Source: an uncultured Bacteroidales bacterium (lineage in GTDB: Bacteria > Bacteroidota > Bacteroidia > Bacteroidales > UBA932). Taken from it: DNA of 39,880 nt. The stretch is from the NCBI GenBank assembly GCA_944326385.1, contig CALVDT010000060.1:1-39880 (forward strand), in the 5' to 3' direction. Below are positions 33,281-39,880 of the stretch, piece by piece. Position 1 is the first letter of the stretch; the number at the start of each line of letters is the position of its first letter. Made by a program: the position numbers and the translations under genes. The notes below the pieces were generated by a model. It did not search any database, was not told where the DNA came from, and saw only the letters and a program-made list of their open reading frames with translations.

Positions 33281-34738
33281 ATGACTATCAAAGATTTGAA
33301 TCCAAAGGCAGTTTGGGGCAACTTTTATGAGTTGACCAGGATTCCGCGACCTTCCAAAAAAGAAGGCAAGGCCGTGGAGTATTTGTATGAATTAGGCAAA
33401 TCCTTAGGTCTTGAGACCATAAAGGACGAGACGGGGAACATTATCATAAAGAAGCCGGCCACTCCAGGGATGGAGAACAGGAAGGGGGTCGTGCTGCAGG
33501 GGCATATCGACATGGTCCCGCAGAAGAATCCTGACGTGGAGCATGACTTTGAAAAGGACCCGATAGAAACCTGGATAGACGGTGACTGGGTAAAGGCCAG
33601 GGGAACAACCCTCGGAGCGGACAACGGTATCGGTGTGGCCATGGCGCTTGCTGTCCTCCAGTCGAAGGATATCAAGCATGGTCCGGTGGAGGTGCTTGTC
33701 ACGGTGGATGAAGAGACAGGTATGACCGGAGCGAATGCCCTCAAACCAGGGATACTCGACGGTGATATCCTGATAAATCTGGATTCCGAGACCGAAGGAG
33801 AACTTTACATAGGCTGTGCCGGAGGTCTGGATGCTTCGGCGGCCATTCCGTACCGTTCCGAGCCAGTGCCTCAGGGGTGGCATAACGCCCATCTGATCCG
33901 CGTCGCCGGATGCCAGGGCGGACATTCCGGCATGGATATCATCCTGTACCGTGCCAATGCCAACAAACTGCTTGCCAGGGTGCTGCTGCCGCTGGTCAGG
34001 GATTACGGAGTGAAGATTGCAAGTTTCGAAGGCGGCAATATGAGGAATGCCATTCCTCGTGATGCTGAAGCTGTCGTGTTGATCCCTGACGGGAAGATAG
34101 GTGATGTGGACCAGTATATCCATGAAATGCTGCCAGTGATCATGAGTGAATACCGTGCTACGGATCCGCATCTGTATATTGGCATGAGGGCGTGCGGAGA
34201 GCCGGGGACATGCATTGCCGATGAGGATGCATTGAACTGCCTGCGTGCCCTGCTTGCTTCGCCGGAAGGGGTCGAAAGAATGAGCGACCGGATGCCGGGA
34301 CTCGTGGAAACCTCAAACAATACCGCCATTGTCAGGACGGAAGACGGGAAATTCCTGATCAAGACTCTCATGAGGAGTTCCGTGGATTCTGCCAAGGAAC
34401 TGCTGGCAGAGAAGATGAGGGCAGTGGTTGAGCTTGCAGGCGGGACAGTGGAGTTTACCGGAGGCTATTCAGGCTGGGCTCCTGACAGCGGTTCCCGGAT
34501 CCTGCACCTGATGAAAGCTGTCTATGAGAGACTGAACGGGCGCGAACCGAAGGTGCTTGCCATCCATGCAGGCCTGGAATGCGGTATACTCAGCGGTGCA
34601 TATCCTCACTGGGACATGGTTTCCTGCGGTCCTACAATCATGAGCCCGCATTCTCCGGACGAGAGAGTGAATATCGCCTCGGTGGACAAATGCTGGAATT
34701 TCCTCAAGGCCGTACTCGAAGAGATCCCGGAAAAATAA
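33281..34738 (+). CDS. pepD: aminoacyl-histidine dipeptidase (M20 family, PepD)
   Basis: A 485-residue cytosolic metallopeptidase, normal length for PepD. The metal and catalytic residues are visible: His75 and Asp77 in GHIDMVPQ, bridging Asp114 in GADNGIG, catalytic Glu144 with Glu145 in DEETGMTG, Asp168 in NLDSE, and a late His near residue 457 (MSPHSPDERV). A lid/dimerisation domain occupies about 185-385. It hydrolyses Xaa-His and other dipeptides with two zinc ions. The gene begins 15 bp after the DUF4831 gene, so it probably belongs to the same transcript; the rpsF promoter begins three bases after its stop. Confidence 0.94.
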   Translation: MTIKDLNPKAVWGNFYELTRIPRPSKKEGKAVEYLYELGKSLGLETIKDETGNIIIKKPATPGMENRKGVVLQGHIDMVPQKNPDVEHDFEKDPIETWIDGDWVKARGTTLGADNGIGVAMALAVLQSKDIKHGPVEVLVTVDEETGMTGANALKPGILDGDILINLDSETEGELYIGCAGGLDASAAIPYRSEPVPQGWHNAHLIRVAGCQGGHSGMDIILYRANANKLLARVLLPLVRDYGVKIASFEGGNMRNAIPRDAEAVVLIPDGKIGDVDQYIHEMLPVIMSEYRATDPHLYIGMRACGEPGTCIADEDALNCLRALLASPEGVERMSDRMPGLVETSNNTAIVRTEDGKFLIKTLMRSSVDSAKELLAEKMRAVVELAGGTVEFTGGYSGWAPDSGSRILHLMKAVYERLNGREPKVLAIHAGLECGILSGAYPHWDMVSCGPTIMSPHSPDERVNIASVDKCWNFLKAVLEEIPEK

Positions 34739-34740
34739 TT

Positions 34741-34770
34741 TTTGATTAAAGGAATTTATTCTTATCTTTG
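34741..34770 (+). promoter_or_regulatory. promoter of rpsF-rpsR-rplI
   Basis: TTTG at 34741-34744, an 18-bp spacer and TATCTTTG at 34763-34770. The predicted start (about 34777) falls inside the left arm of the hairpin at 34773-34808. Confidence 0.75.
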
Positions 34771-34772
34771 CA

Positions 34773-34815
34773 GCCCATTCGTGGAAAAATATTATTCCGC
34801 GAACGGGCATTTTAT
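34773..34815 (+). terminator. hairpin with T-run between pepD and rpsF
   Basis: GCCCATTCGTGGAA (34773-34786) pairs with TTCCGCGAACGGGC (34795-34808) with one mismatch and one G-T, then ATTTTATTT follows. It fits an intrinsic terminator for transcripts coming from pepD. A transcript starting from the rpsF promoter would lack part of the left arm. It may alternatively act as a ribosomal-protein leader. Confidence 0.6.
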
Positions 34816-34840
34816 TTACTAACAATTAATTATAGAACAA

Positions 34841-35179
34841 ATGATCAAACAGTACGAGACCGTTTTCATTGCAACTCCCGTTTTGTCTGAGGCCCAGATG
34901 AAGGAAGCGGTTGCCAAGTACGTGGACTTCATCAAGGAAAATGGTGGAGAAATCGTGTACGAAGAGGATTGGGGGCTCAAGCAGCTTGCCTATCCTATCC
35001 AGAAGAAGACTTCCGGATTTTATTATCTTATCGAATTCAAGGCTGATTCCCAGTTCATCGATCTCCTTGAGACACAGTACCGCAGGGATGAGAGAATCAT
35101 CAGGTTCCTCACTTTCGCCATGGACAAGCATGCGATAGCATATGCCGAGAAGAGAAGAGCTAACAAACAGGCAAAATAA
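34841..35179 (+). CDS. rpsF: 30S ribosomal protein bS6
   Basis: A 112-residue protein with the bS6 fold: the [26 protein letters not shown] beta-alpha unit, then [30 protein letters not shown] and the [16 protein letters not shown] end. bS6 forms a heterodimer with bS18 on the 30S platform, and here rpsR follows after 13 bp. It is the first gene of the rpsF-rpsR-rplI operon with a consensus promoter just upstream. There is no ssb or priB between rpsF and rpsR, as is usual for Bacteroidota. Confidence 0.97.
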   Translation: MIKQYETVFIATPVLSEAQMKEAVAKYVDFIKENGGEIVYEEDWGLKQLAYPIQKKTSGFYYLIEFKADSQFIDLLETQYRRDERIIRFLTFAMDKHAIAYAEKRRANKQAK

Positions 35180-35192
35180 GGAGGAGTGAATT

Positions 35193-35459
35193 ATGGCACA
35201 GAACAATGAAATACGTTATCTCAACCCTCCTACAGTAGAGGTCAAGAGAAAGAAATACTGCCGTTTCAAGAAGGCAGGCATCAAATATGTCGACTATAAG
35301 GATGCTGAATTCCTCAAGAAGTTCCTTAACGAACAGGGAAAGATCCTTCCCCGCCGTATTACCGGAACATCTCTGAAATTCCAGAGGAAAGTGTCCCAGG
35401 CAGTCAAGAGAGCAAGGCATCTTGCACTCCTGCCATACGTAACAGATCTTTTGAAATAA
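35193..35459 (+). CDS. rpsR: 30S ribosomal protein bS18
   Basis: An 88-residue basic protein. The family core is [62 protein letters not shown] (shown in parts: [14 protein letters not shown] and [11 protein letters not shown] are diagnostic). It binds bS6 and 16S rRNA. Only one Cys (Cys23) is present, so it does not carry a zinc-binding Cys4 motif. AGGAGTGAATT precedes the ATG. Confidence 0.97.
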   Translation: MAQNNEIRYLNPPTVEVKRKKYCRFKKAGIKYVDYKDAEFLKKFLNEQGKILPRRITGTSLKFQRKVSQAVKRARHLALLPYVTDLLK

Positions 35460-35474
35460 GCAGGAGGAAGTATT

Positions 35475-35921
35475 ATGGAGATTATTCTGAAGAAAGATGT
35501 GGCCAATCTCGGCCATGCCGATGATATCGTTTCAGTGAAGAACGGATATGCGCTGAACTATCTTATCCCTCAGGGATTCGCTATACTTGCTACTCCGTCC
35601 GCAAAGAAGGTGCTCGCCGAGAATATCCGTCAGCGCGCTCATAAAGAGGCTAAATTACGTGCTGATGCCGAGGCTCTTGCAGCAAAACTCGCAGACATGA
35701 CAGTCAAAGTGGCAGCCAAAGTCAGCGAGAACGGCAAGATCTACGGTTCTGTCACTACAATGCAGATAGCTGACGCACTTGTTGCGGCAGGGGTCAATGT
35801 CGACAAGAAAGATATCACAATCCTTGCCGATTCAGTGAAGGAGACCGGTGTGTACGAGGCTTCGGTAAAGTGCTACAAGGAAATCAAGGGTACTTTCAAA
35901 TTCGAAGTTGTGGCAGAATAA
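35475..35921 (+). CDS. rplI: 50S ribosomal protein bL9
   Basis: A 148-residue protein with the two-domain bL9 layout: the N-terminal domain MEIILKKDVANLGHADDIV and NGYALNYLIPQGFA, a long connecting helix rich in Ala and Lys (about 45-75), and the C-terminal domain with NGKIYGSVTTMQIADAL. It binds 23S rRNA near the L1 stalk. It is the third gene of the operon, with AGGAGGAAG before the ATG, and is followed by an intrinsic terminator. Confidence 0.97.
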   Translation: MEIILKKDVANLGHADDIVSVKNGYALNYLIPQGFAILATPSAKKVLAENIRQRAHKEAKLRADAEALAAKLADMTVKVAAKVSENGKIYGSVTTMQIADALVAAGVNVDKKDITILADSVKETGVYEASVKCYKEIKGTFKFEVVAE

Positions 35922-35941
35922 GTTTTCTGACAGATATTATG

Positions 35942-35979
35942 GAGAGGGCGGGTCAAAAGTCAGACTCGCTCTCTTTTTA
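35942..35979 (+). terminator. terminator of the rpsF-rpsR-rplI operon
   Basis: GAGAG-(GG)-CGGGTC and GACTCGCTCTC form a stem with a two-base bulge and one G-T around an 8-base loop, followed by TTTTTATT. Confidence 0.8.
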
Positions 35980-36085
35980 TTCATACTCCTGATGGAGTCC
36001 GGTTCGAAATATTCACTTCCCAAAGAGGAAAAATTCCTTTTTGGTCGCCTCTTTTCGGTGAATTCTTAATGAATCCGTGCCGTTC

Positions 36086-37135
36086 CTACATTCCGGCCAT
36101 CTCTGCGTACAGTTTGATGTATTCGGATGCCGCCTTGTCCCATGAGAATGACATGGCGTGTGCCTTGACTTCTTCCGGTCTGAACCGGCCGGATCTGGCG
36201 GTTTCCATCCCGCGTCTGAATTCGGCCTTCATCAGTTCCTTGTCGAATCCCGGATTGAAGTAGAAGGCGAAATCCTTCCCGATTTCAGGCAGCGATGTGT
36301 GGCAGGAGAGGAAGGTCGGTTTGCCGTAGTACATCGCTTCGACAACAGGCAGCCCGAATCCTTCTGCTATGGACGGAAAGACAAAGGCGGTGCAGTTCTT
36401 CAGATACCACTGTTTATGGGATTCAGGGATGCTTCCTGTCATATGCACCCTGTCCTGAACCCCCGAGACCCTGGCTTCTTCCATGATCTTCTTTCCGTAT
36501 CCGTCCGAGCCTGAACCTGCTATCACGAGTTCCATCCCGTTGTCTTCAAGCAGGCATGGCAATGTATGGAAATTCTTTTTCGGTATCACTGCTCCGATCG
36601 TGAAGATAAAGTCCCTTGACGGCTTGTATGCCGGTTCTTCTACGGGGCCTGAATATGCGGTGCATCCGTTATGTATGACTTTAAGCGGTTTGCCGCCTGT
36701 GTCCAGATTCTTCAGTATATCGTTTTTCGTGTATTCTGAGATGGTGACCAGACATGCCGCCTTGTCTATGGCCGCCTGCACTCTGGCCTGCAGCGACATC
36801 TTCAGATGTTCCGGAATGTCTTCGTACATGTAGTTGAGGTCATGTATAGTCAGTATGGTCTTCTTTCCCGCAGGCATCACCCGGGGATATTGGAAGGTGG
36901 TATGCCATACCGCATCTTTAATCTTCCAGTAGGGAAATACGTATTTGTACAGGCTCGAATAGGTCATGTACCTGCAGTCATCCCCGAAAATGCCCTTATC
37001 CTTCTTTCTCAGGAAAACCGTTATATCCATTTCCTCTTCTGCAGCTTTCCTCAGGATTGCCTCCGTGAGGTTCCTGCATACATGGTATATCCCGGAATTC
37101 TTGAATTTCAGTCTTTCACAGTCGATGATTACCAT
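36086..37135 (-). CDS. family 4 glycosyltransferase (GT-B)
   Basis: The start at 37135 (MVIIDCERLK) is the first ATG; the frame begins with a TTG at 37144. The 349-residue protein has the GT-B layout: an N-terminal acceptor domain with GIYHVCRNL and TIHDLNYMYEDIP, and a C-terminal donor domain with FTIGAVIPKKNFHTL, LVIAGSGSDGYGKKI and the retaining GT4 signature (Glu258 and Glu266 in AEGFGLPVVEAM). It is probably a mannosyl- or related transferase for envelope glycans. It stands alone on the minus strand; the next minus-strand gene, fsr-like, ends over 400 bp upstream. Confidence 0.85.
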   Translation of the reverse strand: MVIIDCERLKFKNSGIYHVCRNLTEAILRKAAEEEMDITVFLRKKDKGIFGDDCRYMTYSSLYKYVFPYWKIKDAVWHTTFQYPRVMPAGKKTILTIHDLNYMYEDIPEHLKMSLQARVQAAIDKAACLVTISEYTKNDILKNLDTGGKPLKVIHNGCTAYSGPVEEPAYKPSRDFIFTIGAVIPKKNFHTLPCLLEDNGMELVIAGSGSDGYGKKIMEEARVSGVQDRVHMTGSIPESHKQWYLKNCTAFVFPSIAEGFGLPVVEAMYYGKPTFLSCHTSLPEIGKDFAFYFNPGFDKELMKAEFRRGMETARSGRFRPEEVKAHAMSFSWDKAASEYIKLYAEMAGM

Positions 37136-37366
37136 AAATTCCAAGTAGAATCATTAATATTTGCTAATATATAACATCAGTTCGACGAATTTATGCTGTC
37201 CAGCACCAGGGAATTCGTCGGACAGTCGTTAAGATTTCCCTGAAATCCATCTGTTTTAAACCCCAGTCACTGCTCGCTTTCGAATGGCCTCCGGGCACTC
37301 TCGTAAACCGCTCACGGCCTCGCTGGGGGTTCGTTGCAGGATCCTCTTCTGCTCCTCCAAAGGTAA

Positions 37367-37400
37367 TTCGATGTCTTTCAATAAATTGAAATTCATCGAA
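37367..37400. other. split-stem hairpin
   Basis: TTCGATG pairs with CATCGAA and, inside, TTTCAA pairs with TTGAAA around TAAA, with two unpaired bases on each side. It lies just upstream of the candidate minus-strand -7 box. Confidence 0.6.
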
Positions 37401-37504
37401 CTCACGTTGGATATAAGGCCGGTCCGGCGGGTGTCTGTTATCCGAAAGCGGGGAATCCGGTGTTAAATATAGCAATAATATTGTGTCCTGATGATGGTTG
37501 TATT

Positions 37505-37545
37505 CCGGTTTTGACAAAATTTGTCATGATGGACCTGAAAACCGG
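37505..37545 (-). terminator. nested hairpin after the fsr-like gene
   Basis: CCGGTTTT (37505-37512) pairs with AAAACCGG (37538-37545). Inside it is the palindrome TGACAAAATTTGTCA (37512-37526). No clear T-run follows on the minus strand. It lies 15 bp past the fsr-like stop. Confidence 0.45.
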
Positions 37546-37559
37546 CGGCAATAAGGGCA

Positions 37560-38774
37560 TTATCTGCGGGCAGGGCGGATATCGGGCAGGAAGACGGCTA
37601 CGATTCCGAGCAGGGGCAGGAGGGTGCTGATATGGAAAATGTATTCGATGCTTGTTTCATCTGCAAGCCAGCCGAAGAACGCTGAACCTATGCCTCCAAG
37701 TCCGAACATCAGTCCGAAGAACATTCCCGAGATCATCCCGAGCTTGTCCGGCATCAGGTCAGTGGCGTAAACCAGAATGGCAGAGAATGCGGAAGCTATT
37801 ATAAGTCCGCTCATTATGGCCATGATTATGGTCCATGCGAGATTGAGATAGGGCATGGCAAGTGTGAACGGCGCCGCACCGAGAATCGAGAACAGTATCA
37901 CGTATTTGCGCCCGTAGCGGTCTCCCAGGAAGCCTCCGGCCAGAGTTCCAGCCGCAAAGGCAGCCAGATATGCGAAAAGACATAGTTGTGAGTGCTGTAT
38001 GGATACGTTGAATTTCTCGATGAGGTAGAATGTGAAATAGCTTGTCATGCAGGCGTTGAAGAAGTATTTCGAGAAAAGCATCAGAATGAGGATGCCAAGG
38101 GCAAAATGGACAGTTTTACGCGGCAGTCCCGATGATGCTGCGTGGACAGCTGGATTTTCTTCCTTTTTCTGTGCCAGCAGCAGACTGTACCAGGCTCCGA
38201 CTCTCACCAGTATTGTGGATGCGAGCATGGCAGCCATCGCCATCCAGCCAACGGCATGCTGACCGTGCGGCAGGACTATGAGAGCTGCCAGCAGAGGTCC
38301 TATTGCGCTTCCTCCGTTCCCTCCCACCTGGAATATGGCCTGGGCCAGACTCTTTTTCCCTCCTGAAGCCATCTGGACTACTCGGGAGGCCTCCGGATGG
38401 AACACGGCAGAGCCGCAGCCTATGACCGAAACGGCCAGCAGTATTGCAGTGAACCCAGGCGCGTAAGCCAGAATCAGAAGTCCGGCCAGAGTGAAGCACA
38501 TCCCGGCAGCCAGAGAATACGGCCTTGGGTGCTTGTCTGCATACAGGCCCACAAACGGCTGGAACACGGATGACACCATCTGGTACACCAGAGTGATGAT
38601 GCCTATCTGGACGAAACTGAATCCGAAACTTTCTTTCATCAGCGGGTACATCGCCGGCACGACCGACTGTATCATGTCGTTCAGCATGTGGCAGAAACCC
38701 ATCGTGAACAGCACCGCGAATGCCGTTCCGTTGCCCACCCTCGGGTGTCCCTTAATCTTCTCTATTATGTTCAT
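37560..38774 (-). CDS. MFS exporter, fosmidomycin-resistance (Fsr)-like
   Basis: The start at 38774 (MNIIEKIKGH) is the first ATG. The 404-residue protein has twelve predicted membrane segments. The Fsr group marks are present: FCHMLNDMIQSVVPAMYPLMKESFGFSFVQIG near the N-terminus, FQPFVGLYADKHPRPY, and GCGSAVFHPEASRVVQMASGGKKSLAQAIFQVGGNGG in helices 4-5. In the second half GGFLGDRYGRKY is the loop 8-9 motif. Members export fosmidomycin or other small molecules, but natural substrates are unknown and many Bacteroidota copies are not linked to resistance. It is monocistronic, with a candidate -7 box about 105 bp upstream. Confidence 0.85.
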   Translation of the reverse strand: MNIIEKIKGHPRVGNGTAFAVLFTMGFCHMLNDMIQSVVPAMYPLMKESFGFSFVQIGIITLVYQMVSSVFQPFVGLYADKHPRPYSLAAGMCFTLAGLLILAYAPGFTAILLAVSVIGCGSAVFHPEASRVVQMASGGKKSLAQAIFQVGGNGGSAIGPLLAALIVLPHGQHAVGWMAMAAMLASTILVRVGAWYSLLLAQKKEENPAVHAASSGLPRKTVHFALGILILMLFSKYFFNACMTSYFTFYLIEKFNVSIQHSQLCLFAYLAAFAAGTLAGGFLGDRYGRKYVILFSILGAAPFTLAMPYLNLAWTIIMAIMSGLIIASAFSAILVYATDLMPDKLGMISGMFFGLMFGLGGIGSAFFGWLADETSIEYIFHISTLLPLLGIVAVFLPDIRPARR

Positions 38775-38803
38775 TTTCAATTCTCCGGCTTTTCAGGTGG
38801 CCT

Positions 38804-38874
38804 TCCGGCCAATATCTTGGCCCCTCTCCTCATGTCGATATCGCCATATCTCGGATCGCCCTCCGGCCAATATC
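38804..38874. repeat. pair of 13-bp direct repeats upstream of the fsr-like gene
   Basis: TCCGGCCAATATC occurs at 38804-38816 and again at 38862-38874, 58 bp apart, each preceded by CC-T. They lie between the fsr-like start and its candidate promoter, so they would be in the leader. GATATCGCCATATC lies between them as an inverted repeat. The rest of this 345-bp gap (38775-39119) has no other feature beyond the two promoters. Confidence 0.6.
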
Positions 38875-38878
38875 CCCG

Positions 38879-38886
38879 CAAAATTA
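38879..38886 (-). promoter_or_regulatory. -7 box of the fsr-like gene
   Basis: TAATTTTG on the minus strand matches TAnnTTTG; no TTTG was found about 19 bp further upstream. Confidence 0.4.
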
Positions 38887-39073
38887 CTCTTTTTTGCGAT
38901 ATGGTATCACATCACCTGATCTCGCTCATCAGGGCAGGCTCATCAGCATCTGCTACATGTGCTATCAGCGTCATTATCGCGACGAAACGCAATAGATAGA
39001 AAACTGGTGCAAGGGAGGGGCAGGATAAGAATAGGTTATGATTCAGGCTTGGAAAAATCGCAATAAATGGCGA

Positions 39074-39104
39074 TTGACGCGAGATGACATCCGCGGTACT
39101 TTTG
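39074..39104 (+). promoter_or_regulatory. promoter of the porin-like gene
   Basis: TTG at 39074-39076, a 20-bp spacer and TACTTTTG at 39097-39104; the ATG at 39120 is 15 bp downstream, so the leader would be short. Confidence 0.6.
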
Positions 39105-39119
39105 CATCCGAAAATAAAA

Positions 39120-39880
39120 ATGCAGGAGATGAAGACAAAAAATGTATTTGCGGCTATTGGCATATGTGCGTTGATGTCAGGTAATCAGATGCTTGCGCAG
39201 CCGGAACCGGACGCAGTCTCAGGAGCCACGCTGCCGGTACAGGACACATTGCCGTCAGGCAGAAACTCATCAGGAAAGAAAAGCTTTGCGGAACGCTTCA
39301 CTATCGGAGGCTATGGCGAGGCAGTCATGACTTACAACATGTACAGCGACAACTTCGGCATCTACTCCGCCCCGAAAAAATACAACGACAGCAAAGGCCA
39401 CGGACGTTTCGACCTTCCGCATGCTGTCATCATGCTCGGCTATGACTTCGGGAAAGGATGGAGACTCGGTATGGAGATCGAATTCGAACACGGAGGGGTC
39501 GAAGCTGCCGTAGAGCGAGAAAACGAAGAAGCCGGAGAATTCGAAAAGGAGATAGAACGCGGAGGCGAAGTCGCCCTGGAGCAATTCTGGATCGAAAAAT
39601 CATTCTTTCCGCAGCTGAATGTCAGGGCCGGACACATCATAGTTCCGGTGGGCCTTACGAATACCAGTCATCTTCCTAATCAGTTTTTCACAGTTTACAG
39701 ACCGGAAGGCGAAAATACCATCATTCCATGTACCTGGCATGAGACAGGAATCAGTCTCTGGGGCAGGGCAGGGGACTGGAGATATGAAGCCCTTATGGTC
39801 GCCGGCCTGAACTCCACTTTCTTCTCCACGGACGGCTGGGTGCACGACGGCTCGGCATCTCCATACGAATTCAAGCCTGC
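39120..39880 (+). CDS. outer-membrane porin-like beta-barrel protein, cut by the window end
   Basis: An open frame from ATG 39120 (MQEMKTKNVF) to the edge of the window without a stop, 253 codons visible; ATG 39129 is an alternative. A signal peptide ends near MLAQP at about residue 28. After a Ser-rich linker come barrel-type strands: FTIGGYGEAVMTYNMYSDNFG, PHAVIMLGYDFGKGWRLGMEIEFEHGG, an acidic loop (EAAVERENEEAGEFEKEIERGG), then LEQFWIEKSFFPQLNVRAGHIIVPVGLTN. These are typical of Bacteroidota porin O/P-like proteins, but the substrate is unknown. Confidence 0.75.
   Translation, partial: MQEMKTKNVFAAIGICALMSGNQMLAQPEPDAVSGATLPVQDTLPSGRNSSGKKSFAERFTIGGYGEAVMTYNMYSDNFGIYSAPKKYNDSKGHGRFDLPHAVIMLGYDFGKGWRLGMEIEFEHGGVEAAVERENEEAGEFEKEIERGGEVALEQFWIEKSFFPQLNVRAGHIIVPVGLTNTSHLPNQFFTVYRPEGENTIIPCTWHETGISLWGRAGDWRYEALMVAGLNSTFFSTDGWVHDGSASPYEFKP

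Larger units (their letters stand above)
37145..37559 (-). ncRNA. gene-free structured stretch, possible non-coding RNA
   Basis: No open frame here has recognisable protein features. Several pairings are visible. CGACGAATT (37183-37191) pairs with AATTCGTCG (37212-37220), and CTGTCC (37196-37201) with GGACAG (37220-37225), in crossing order. CCCCAG (37261-37266) pairs with CTGGGG (37323-37328). A 13-bp split stem spans 37367-37400. TACCTTTG (37365-37358 on the minus strand) would be a -7 box for a transcript of about 200 bases. The RNA interpretation is inference; regulatory DNA is the alternative. Confidence 0.35.

Noticed and set aside
35980-36065. Possible third copy of the about 100-bp dispersed repeat after rplI
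   Set aside because: Only short strings such as GGAGTCCGGTT are shared with the two clear copies, not enough to call it.
37191-37517. Minus-strand frame of 108 codons in the structured stretch
   Set aside because: No start context, no recognisable domain and an unusual Arg/Pro/Gly-rich composition; the RNA pairings explain the sequence better, though it cannot be fully excluded.
38912-39163. Minus-strand frame starting with a lipoprotein-like signal (ending FGC)
   Set aside because: It is antisense to the porin-like gene's signal peptide and promoter; the hydrophobic start is the complement of A-rich leader DNA.

Overview
The window reads as chromosomal DNA from an anaerobic member of the Bacteroidota, most likely order Bacteroidales. 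The grounds are SPII lipoproteins of the DUF4493, PCMD and fimbrillin-like families, a DUF1573 protein, a DUF4831 protein, remnants of a hybrid two-component AraC regulator, an anaerobic sulfatase-maturase-like radical SAM enzyme, a 2[4Fe-4S] ferredoxin, and the Bacteroidota -33 TTTG / -7 TAnnTTTG promoter pattern at many genes (several with exactly 19 bp spacing). No rRNA, CRISPR array, integrase or intact insertion sequence was seen; one tRNA-Arg(ACG) is present. Genus cannot be fixed from the sequence alone.

Layout. 1-10358 (+): a cell-surface locus of five secreted lipoproteins and two small outer-membrane beta-barrel proteins, preceded by a 46-bp perfect palindrome. 10359-10552: dispersed-repeat DNA. 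14120-10553 (-): a four-gene operon of a DUF1573 protein, a 10-TM heavy-metal exporter and two related lipoproteins, driven from a tandemly repeated promoter segment. 14355-15257: a second copy of the dispersed repeat, a ferredoxin gene with a clear promoter, a 4 x 53 bp hairpin minisatellite and a strong terminator. 15258-17174: ferritin and a divergent radical SAM/SPASM maturase. 21489-17198 (-): glycosyltransferase, TrkA and a Uup-like ABC-F protein in one tight operon. 22092-21612 (-): ribosomal protein L19 and tRNA-Arg. 24015-22233 (-): grpE-dnaJ. 24141-24794: a 5'-truncated hybrid-sensor/AraC remnant. 28137-24883 (-): KDG kinase, KDPG aldolase and a hexuronate-type MFS importer, divergent from a LacI-type regulator (28306-29364 +) with a candidate operator between them. 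31135-29477 (-): a POT-family transporter. 31263-34738 (+): lipid A-type acyltransferase, DUF4831 protein and PepD dipeptidase. 34841-35921 (+): rpsF-rpsR-rplI. 37135-36086 (-): a GT4 glycosyltransferase. 37145-37559: a structured gene-free stretch with a possible pseudoknot. 38774-37560 (-): an Fsr-like MFS exporter. 39120-end (+): start of an outer-membrane porin-like gene cut by the window edge.

How it fits together. The first 10 kb looks like an envelope-surface module of secreted lipoproteins and barrels that probably form or decorate a surface structure. The 24.9-29.4 kb block is a compact ketodeoxygluconate branch: import of a sugar acid, phosphorylation to KDPG, cleavage to pyruvate and glyceraldehyde-3-phosphate, under a local sugar-responsive repressor. 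The rest is largely housekeeping (protein folding, translation, potassium uptake control, iron storage, lipid A acylation). The least explained material lies in the intergenic repeats and hairpins, which are listed individually.
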